This document shows, piece after piece, positions 57,046 through 64,000 of a stretch of DNA of 64,000 bases (position 1 is the first letter of the stretch; each line of letters opens with the position of its first letter). The notes beneath the pieces are model-generated. The model was not told where the DNA came from, did not search any database, and saw only the letters and a list, made by a program, of their open reading frames with translations. The stretch covers positions 2,780,078 through 2,844,077 of the forward strand of contig NC_135781.1 of assembly GCF_028453695.1 (NCBI RefSeq), given 5' to 3'. Both the position numbers and the translations under genes were made by a program. The DNA comes from Augochlora pura. Taxonomy: Eukaryota > Arthropoda > Insecta > Hymenoptera > Halictidae.

Positions 57046-59583
57046 TAAGAATTATTTTCATTAAATTTTATACTAATGTATATTATGTAAAAGAAGCTAA
57101 AATAAAATAGAATAGAATAAAATAAAAAAGGAATATATATATGATTATACTAAATATTTTAATATATATAAATATTATAATACTTCAATATCACTATTGA
57201 ATAGTATAACGACTTGTAACACTAACGACTAACACATTGAAATTTCCCAAAATTCAACGCTTTTCTAACCTATAATCAAAGCGATCTTGGCGCACTATTC
57301 ACTCTAAAATCGATTCGGGCCGATTCGGGCTCGGTCCGTCTCTTCGTCACGTTATCGACTCGAAATCCGCGAACAGGACGGAAACGCACCTCGGAAGAGT
57401 AAGAGAGCGGAGGAGGCCGGGACAAAAAGTCAGTTTGGCACACTCCACCATTAACGGGCCGCGGCGAGGATCCCCGAAACGATTGGCCGTAACTCATCGG
57501 ACGAGTTTCGCGGCGCGGTCCCCCGATTCTCCCCCCTCTTCCTCTTTCTCTCCCTCTTCTCTGTTACCGTCTGACAGCGGCACCGCGGAAAAAGTTAACT
57601 TATTCTAAGCGTGAAACCAGACTCCCGGCACCGAAAAGAAGCCCGCACATCGTAATCAGTCTCCTCGCGTGCCCTCGTGCTGTGTGCTCGACATTTCTGT
57701 GGGAACCCTTTCCTCGTCCCTTTAGAAACCATCTCTTTTTTAACTTAATATTTAAGGTCCACCAATCCTCTTACATTATTAATAGACTACGATATACATA
57801 ATAGAAACGATTAGATAGAAATTAAAAACAGCAAAAATATTACAAATATCAAATTACCTATATATAATTTAAAACTGACTAAAATTATGCAAAGGCGTTA
57901 AAACCGCCTATTTAACTCATATTTCTTGCAAAGAATATAATATAGTTAGCAATAGTCTATAAACCACAATGGTAGGCTATATAATTAAATAAATCATCTA
58001 TATTTTCAATCCGCAAAGATATCTTTTAGAAAGGCGAACACTCTTTCACACGACTCTGCATCACCTTTCCAATACAAACACAACTTTTGCAATAAAAATC
58101 GAACCCTAAGATCAACACGATCACCTTTCCAATAAATCCGTATAAAAAATAAAAATCCCCACACAAAAGAAGCTAATTCTAAAGCCTACGTAAACGCGTA
58201 CAAAAATCCATGTTCTCACCTCGCAATAAAAATAATAGTACAAGCATTACCGCGATTCCCCAGAAAACGTACGATAAACCATTCGATTTACGTGGTACCA
58301 TATCGCGCGTTACGTTTCTTTGCGCAACGATCGCGCACTGGGAACGCGTATCGTCCAACATTGTGGCGCGAACGGCACTCGGGTACGCGGCTGCGGACCC
58401 GTTAAGATATCGGTAAAGGCTCGCGCTATACTTTCGACACACGTGAGGGACCAACTCGAGCCGCCGCCGCCGCCGGAGTCCCACGAGCCGGCTCTCGTTC
58501 GCTACCTTATTAAGTAATTTCCCGCGGTACGTTAATCATTAAATGATACTAACCAGTCCGCGGAGATAAAAAAACAACAACACACGGTCGAATTAATAAG
58601 AAATTACCCGGGGCAGGCCGAAGTGAATTAGGTGTCGTAATCGTCGATTCAACGACTGTTCAGCGCGCTCGCGCGAGCGAGCGGCTTGTTTCTGATCCGA
58701 CGGCGCGGCGTACCGTTGTCCAGACGGTCTTAATAATCGGACCGAACCATAGAGAGAGAGAGAGAGAGAGAGGGGGGCACCCGATGAAAAACAGCCGTGT
58801 AATTGCTCGTCCCAGTTCGTAATCACGGGGTTTCGTTGCCGTGGACCAGTTTCGATATTCTTTGGCCGGCGCGCTCTTAATAACGCTCCGACTCCTAGCC
58901 GTGCGCGCCGGCTTCTCTAGCCGTGTCTGGAATCTGCTATTCATCTACACGGTGCTCGACCGACGTGCCCCTCTCTCTCTCTTGCTCTCTCTCTTGTTCT
59001 CGCTCTCTAATCGCGTCCGTGCACACGAACGGATCGGCCGGCGTTTGTGTTTTACCAGTGAAACGTAATATCCTATTAATTAACGTTAATCAGCGATACC
59101 GCGATGCCGGTCGAGCGAGCACCGATCGACCGACCGTATAGCTCCGTTTCCAACCCTTCTTCCCTGCCGCCGGCCAACCTTTTTTTCGAAACACGTGGCC
59201 CATGAGACGAGAGTGGCTGTGGTTGGTTTTTTTTTTCTTTTACCGAAACGAGAGGGCCATCGACGCGTAAGAACTCGAATTTTGAAGGAGATCGATCGTG
59301 GTTTTGGTTATTGTTGCGGACGCAGGGAACAATTGCGATGATTCGATGGGGGGATTGGTGAGGGTTCGATGGTTGAAATGATTGGGTGAGGGGTGACTGT
59401 TTGGAGATATTGTTTCGTTTAATCTGTTGGGCGTGATAAGTCGTTATAGTTGTTTTCGCGGATATTTTGTGATTTACTCGATTCTGTTATTAATTATTAA
59501 AGTAAACGATTGTATTATTATTATTAAAGTAAACGTTGTACTATCGCTCCTTTCGTTCTGTGACGATTAGCACTTGTTCGTAT
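57046..59583. other. AT-rich intervals and GC-rich blocks
   Basis: AT-rich DNA (57046-57260 and 57730-58190) alternates with GC-rich DNA (57270-57720 and 58200-59160). A GA run lies at 58751-58772, a CCG run at 58463-58473 and CT units at about 58974-59008. Opposing frames overlap at 58179-58517 and 58593-59068. ATTATTAAAGTAAACG occurs twice near 59493-59535. No gene is supported. Confidence 0.45.
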
Positions 59584-59821
59584 TTAACCCTTTGCACTCG
59601 GTGGCATTTTAACTGTAAATTCGAAATAATTTTTCCGGTTCGTGGTATTTCCATTCTATTTAACAAAATCAATTTTTATTCATACAAAATTTGATACTCC
59701 TACAAACAGTTTTACTACTTAACAATTTTTTCAATCTGAACCTTATTGTTATAAAAATTATTTTCGAACGTAATAGAAGAATTTTAGTGGCGCCTCAGAC
59801 CATTCGAGTGCAAAGGTTTAA
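59584..59821 (+). mobile_element. Complete TTAA-bounded MITE, 238 bp
   Basis: TTAA flanks both ends (59584-59587 and 59818-59821). The termini are CCCTTTGCACTCG and CGAGTGCAAAGG, an inverted repeat of about 12 bp. The interior is AT-rich without coding capacity. TTAA target specificity and such a terminus fit non-autonomous piggyBac-like elements. Related copies are at 15784-15903 (truncated) and 25291-25508 (opposite orientation). The right terminus has lost one G compared with the 25.5-kb copy. Confidence 0.8.
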
Positions 59822-61239
59822 CATCTCCAATCCAATAAAAAAGACTATTTCATGGTACACTCATCGTTCAAAGGCCAGCGAACCTCTCCCAGTCCCAGCC
59901 GTTCCCTCATTCGTATCACGGAGTTATTCCGCGCGCGCCGCCATTGTCGTCAGAAAAACGGCCGACCTTGGAACCGTTCGGATTAAATACCAGCCCGGTG
60001 GCGCGTATCGCCTGATAATCTGCATGCGAAGGAAAGAGCTGCTGGCAGGATAGAATACGGCCCGGTGGATAGCCATGCGGCGCGAATATTGCTGCGACGT
60101 CGGTTTCGTAGCGGGTCCGCGTATTTCACGGTGGTTGTGTCCCGGTGTCCGCTCCGCGGAATACCTGGCTGGCACGCGATACGAGCTTCACCTTCGAGCC
60201 TACGCGCTCGTCCGTTCCGGGACCTTGACATTCATCAATGCTCGGTAAGAGAAATTAATATAGCCCTTGCGTATAGGGCTCGGCGTCAGCCGGATCACGA
60301 ACGGTCTGCCAGCGGACAGTCGACAGAAGAATGGACGAAAGGGAAAGAGAGGACTCAAGAGAGGCAGCTCAGATCTCTCTCTTTTTCTCTTTCTCTCTCT
60401 TGCTTTCTCTTCGTGGCTGTCCGTTGTCCGAGGCGTGGGCAGGCAAGACAACGGTCACGTTGCCGCGGACCCGTCCCTTGACGGCGTACATACGATAATA
60501 CTCCTCGGCGATGGCATATGGAGCACAAGATCGATACCTTCTCGATGCGCCGATACATCCGTGACGAAGGTATCAGGGCCCCTATTAGACGTTCCAGGAT
60601 CGCCACGGCAGTGCACGTCCCCGCGGCGAAGAATACTCTCTCCCTCCTCCTCTCTCCGGAGTTCCACCAGGCCGTTGGACGGTCCGCGAAGCGGGGACTC
60701 TGCCACGGGGCCGGTCGCGTCGCGTCCTCGAGGCCGCGCGGTCCCGTCTCGTCGCTGTGTGTCCCCTTTGGCTCCCTCCTCCGCCGTCCAGCACGGGTCT
60801 CTTCTTCTTCGTCTCCCGGGGACCCGCGACGTGTCCCGGGCCGCGACGTCCCTTCTTTTCCCCCTGGACGTTTCCATTCGAGCTTTGTCAGGGTAACTGA
60901 TCGCTGCGGGCCCTCACGATCGATCGATACACGCTCGATCCCCTGTAAGCAAGTTGCAAATGCGATTGGCGTTGAAGGGGGAGGTGGGGAAGGAGGCGAG
61001 CCTGCCGGAAGCGAACGGCCGGCCGCGGCGAGCATTAGATGTATTAGACGGGAAAAGGCGTTGTTCCCGAACGAGCGATGTTAGTTAACCGCCTCGGCCG
61101 TAAACGCGAGAAGGGGGAGCTGATAAATGCCGTTGGTCGTTAGACGAGGAGGAATCGTTAGGGCGCCTGGTGCTTGGGAAAAATTGACGGGGGAGATATT
61201 GTGTCTGGTTGGATGGCGCGGCCTCTTTTCCATTGACGC
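59822..61239. other. Long GC-rich block open in many frames
   Basis: This is the longest GC-rich block of the window. Between 60065 and 61084, three plus-strand frames and three minus-strand frames of 138-226 codons overlap one another. Their products are rich in Arg, Pro, Ser and Gly, with no domain I recognise. A CT run (60366-60392) crosses them. The pattern fits low stop-codon density and not a gene. An exon of a spliced gene cannot be excluded, since first exons are often GC-rich and lack recognisable domains. Confidence 0.35.
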
Positions 61240-61408
61240 GATCGATTTGAGGTTATGGGGATTTGTTTTGGGCGAAAGCGAATTTTTGCATCGGCGCGAT
61301 CGATTTGAGGTTATGGGGATTTATTTTGGGCGAGAGGGAATTTTTGCATCGGCGCGATCGATTTGAGGTTATGGGGATTTATTTGGGGCGAGAGGGAATT
61401 TTTGCATC
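61240..61408. repeat. Minisatellite, 58-bp unit, 2.9 copies
   Basis: GATCGATTTGAGGTTATGGG starts at 61240, 61298 and 61356, an exact 58-bp period. Each unit continues GATTT(G/A)TTTTGGGCGA(A/G)AG(C/G)GAATTTTTGCATC. Copies are nearly identical, so the expansion is young. The unit is not a multiple of three, so frames through it change register. Confidence 0.92.
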
Positions 61409-62429
61409 ATTCATTTTGCATATTACAATAAAAATGAATTCCCTAGATTGGTCAGAAATTAGTGTCACCCATGTTTGCGGCGTTCAACATGTTAATCTGA
61501 TTACCAGCGCACCGAAAGCATTAACAAGTCAAAGAAGACCGGACACGTGCTCGAAATACGGCGTCCATTTGGCGAGCTTGTCGCAACAAATGTCAGCGAG
61601 CGTGTCCGAGACGGAGGAAAGTAGCCTAGCGAAGGAGCCTCGGAGATTTTCTTCGTGGTGTCGCGTTACGACGCGGCTTCCTCGTGGAATCCTCTCGGCA
61701 AGCCAGCTCGCAGCGCTCGCGCGTCCAATAAGCGACGTAGTAGCGTTGACTGATATATCCCCGCGCCTAAAACACCGACAGGCAACGAGCTAATCCGAGG
61801 ACGGTAAAGCGAGGCCGGACCTCGACGGCCCCTCGTCGTTACGGACTCTCCTACTGTGTTTCAATATTTCCTTTACGCCCCGAGAACCGCGTTAGTGGCC
61901 GGCCTTTATATCTCGAGCAGGCGTAAAACCGGGCATAATAACTTTACACCGCGGCGCGCGCGGCTCGCGGACGTTTTCCTCGCGCCGAGAGAGCGCCGAG
62001 GACCTCTCCCTCTCTCTCTCACTCTCTTTCTCTCTCTACCTCTCGATCATTAAACCGCCGTCGTCTGTAAATATTCGCGAAACGTCCGCGGGAACCCGGC
62101 GATTATCCGCGCGGGTCCCGGCCGTTCGCCGTGGAAATCGCGACGGGGCTGTAAACTTTTCTACGCGCGTCGATCGCCGCGACGTCGCCGCGCGGATTCC
62201 TAGCGCCGCGCGTCGACACACCGTTGCCGGGCAATATTGCTGAAAGTGCTGGGACGTGTCGCGGGACGAAGAGACGGCACGCGCTGGTTAAGTTGTAAGA
62301 AACGCGCGGCTTCGCGCCGTCACTCGCCCCGCGTCAATTCGCGCGATTTTTACTGTATCATACATATATTAGTATAAATCGCCCGCCGATTTATTGCAAA
62401 TGTACAGAATTTGTATTTTACAGAAAAGT
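61409..62429. other. Mixed sequence with one balanced open frame, then GC-rich block
   Basis: A frame beginning with ATG at 61434 runs 119 codons to 61793. Its composition is more balanced than in other frames of the window, but no domain is recognised and no intron or regulatory context supports it. GC-rich DNA (61800-62340) follows with CT units near 62009-62038. I do not call a gene. Confidence 0.3.
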
Positions 62430-62600
62430 GTAAATGTATTACATAACAGATTTTTATGTTTCATGAGTAAATGTATAAAGTACTTATTTTTATGTGACGT
62501 GAGTAAATGTATAGAGCGTCCATTTTATACGTCGCGAATAAATGTGAAAAGTATCCATTTTTATATATGTGAGTAAATGTGCAAAGTATACCAGAAATTG
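62430..62600. repeat. Minisatellite, 35-36-bp unit, about 4 copies
   Basis: GAGTAAATGT or GAATAAATGT begins at 62465, 62501, 62536 and 62571. Each unit continues ATA(A/G)AG..(T/C)..(A/C)TTTTTAT. An earlier diverged unit starts near 62428. Frames here are repeat translation. Confidence 0.85.
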
Positions 62601-62617
62601 TTCGCAATCAAAGGAGA

Positions 62618-62842
62618 CGTTCCTGAGGCGATTTGCAACAACTTTCTCCTTTACGATAATTTTCTCCGAGGCGTCGTTGACGAGTTATTAACGGAAAACG
62701 CCGGCCAATGAGAAACGAGCTTGGCTGACGCTAGGCTACTCTCGTCTCTCATTGGCTACGGTTTTTCGTTAATAACTCGTTAACAAAGCCACGGATTGCA
62801 TTTTCGCTGAGGAAAAAGTTACTCGAAATGGCCTCAAGAACC
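62618..62842. mobile_element. Long-armed foldback element, ~102-bp arms
   Basis: Arms 62619-62720 and 62741-62842 are inverted copies around a 20-bp loop (62721-62740). Inner parts match best: GCCAATGAGAAACGAG pairs with CTCGTCTCTCATTGGC in 15 of 16 positions, and GACGAGTTATTAACGG pairs with CGTTAATAACTCGTT with one or two changes. The outer parts share GTTC(C/T)TGAGG and AACTTT.TCCT. No coding capacity and no clear target duplication are seen. It has foldback-MITE form and might give a long hairpin if transcribed. Confidence 0.75.
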
Positions 62843-63740
62843 ATTTCGCGGAGTTTTAATCATTTTATATAACAATAATAAATATACAATATTAAATATG
62901 TTTTAATACATTTCTACTATATTTCTATTTTAATATATTCATGAAAGGAATAATAAAGTGGATCAATTAGTTAAATAGAAATTATATAATTCCATTTAAA
63001 AAAAAATAAAGTTAACCTAAAACAATATAAATTTTGTTTCAAATATTGCTAATCCACAATATAGTAAACCACATAGAAAACCCAAGTATACCTGTACTAT
63101 ACTATACCTATACTATATTACATACCTGCATACTCTTTACACACAATTTCGAAATGTTTAACTTTATGGCACTTCCATCGCGAGAAATTAAGACGCTCTT
63201 ACTATACTTTCGTCGAATAGTACAGCCGTCTTGGAAATAATCGCGCGATCGCAGCACTCGCGATTTGATCGGCCGGTCGTCCCTTGTTAGCGGTCGCCTA
63301 AGGCCGAGCGAAGGATTTTTACGGCGCCGCGGACAACCATCCCGTCGAGAAACGCGAACTATTTAGTCCGCGGAACGTTCAATCCCCGACACCGCGAGCA
63401 ACGACGTTATTTACACGTTCCGCGGCAATAGACGCGCGCGGACAGTCCGCAACGCTTCATTACCTTGTAAACGAACCCGCGTGCATGCTTGCCGCGGCGG
63501 TCGCTACAAATCGCTCGGCCGCCGCTGCTGCTGCACCAGGTGCCAATTGCTTTATTGTGCGCCGTACTTTGTTCGAGAAACAAGTCCTGGGAACGCTAAC
63601 TTCTCGCGCGATAGGATAGTAGGGGGAAATACAGGTCGAGAAATGAATGGGGAGGAAATGCTCGATACTTAACCCTTTACTGTAATACTTTATTTAGGAT
63701 TGGATTAGAACAGATTTTCGATTGCGATAGTTTATCTTGG
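62843..63740. other. AT-rich interval, GC-rich block, TTAA-element-like end
   Basis: AT-rich DNA (62860-63170) with TATACCTGTACTATAC-type repetition near 63088-63130. GC-rich DNA (63180-63640) includes a GCTG(C)n patch near 63521-63533. TTAACCCTTTACTGTAATAC at 63669 resembles the left end of a TTAA MITE and is the complement of the ends at 43.8-43.95 kb; no right end is visible before the window ends. Confidence 0.4.
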
Positions 63741-64000
63741 AAGGAGATTTTGTTGATTTAGTTAGAGTTTGGTTTTTGTGATTTAGTTTGTGTTTCGATT
63801 TTTATTTTAATGATTTAGTTAGATTTTTATTTTAGTGATTTAGCTAGAATTTTATTTTATTCATTAATTTAGATTTTGGTTTCAGTGACTTAGTTAGATT
63901 TTGATTGTATTTTTATTTAGCTTGATATTTATTTTATTTGGCTATTTAGATTTTGATTTCAGTGATTTAATCGGATTTTGATTGTATTTTTATCTAGCCA
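63741..64000. repeat. Degenerate GATTTAGTTAGATTTT array, cut by window edge
   Basis: GATTTAGTTAGA(T/A)TTT(T/G)(G)ATTTT-like words recur about nine times with spacing of roughly 20-30 bp up to the last base. The array continues beyond the window. Confidence 0.75.

Overview
This window looks like nuclear DNA of an insect, most likely an aculeate hymenopteran (bee or ant). The reasons are the sharp mosaic of GC-rich, CpG-dense blocks and AT-rich intervals, very abundant GA/CT microsatellites, short TTAA-bounded elements with a CCCTTTGCACTCG-type terminus, and a small mariner-like element with a TA target duplication. The lineage call is an inference from style of sequence; no marker gene is present to confirm it. 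There are no bacterial, viral or organellar hallmarks.

I find no protein-coding gene, tRNA, rRNA or recognisable microRNA that I can support anywhere in the 64 kb. The long open frames are of two kinds. Some are translations of GA/CT tracts (Ser-Leu or Arg-Glu strings). Others are chance frames in CpG-rich DNA, open on several frames and both strands together, with Arg/Pro/Ser/Ala-rich products and no domain I recognise. The simplest reading is a large intron or an intergenic desert. Some blocks dense in homeodomain-like TAAT sites could be regulatory.

Layout: GC-rich, CpG-dense blocks of roughly 0.4-1.5 kb alternate with AT-rich intervals of roughly 0.3-1 kb along the whole window. The AT-rich intervals carry most of the identifiable elements: TTAA-bounded MITEs at about 13.1, 14.85, 15.8, 25.3-25.5 and 59.6-59.8 kb, with loose ends elsewhere; a mariner-like MITE at 14146-14411; long-armed foldback elements at 18.6, 38.5 and 62.6-62.8 kb; and many minisatellites with units of 20-237 bp. 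Long strand-asymmetric purine or pyrimidine tracts (GA/CT) lie at about 2.5, 6.9, 10.4, 28.3, 40.6, 42.7 and 45.3 kb, some with a higher-order repeat structure.

The most informative objects are three. First, a TTAA MITE family with three alignable members, one of them in opposite orientation. Second, two foldback elements with equal ~102-bp and ~109-bp arms around 18-20-bp loops. Third, a four-unit 206-237-bp tandem repeat at 46.5-47.3 kb. No new multi-gene system is visible, and I do not claim one.
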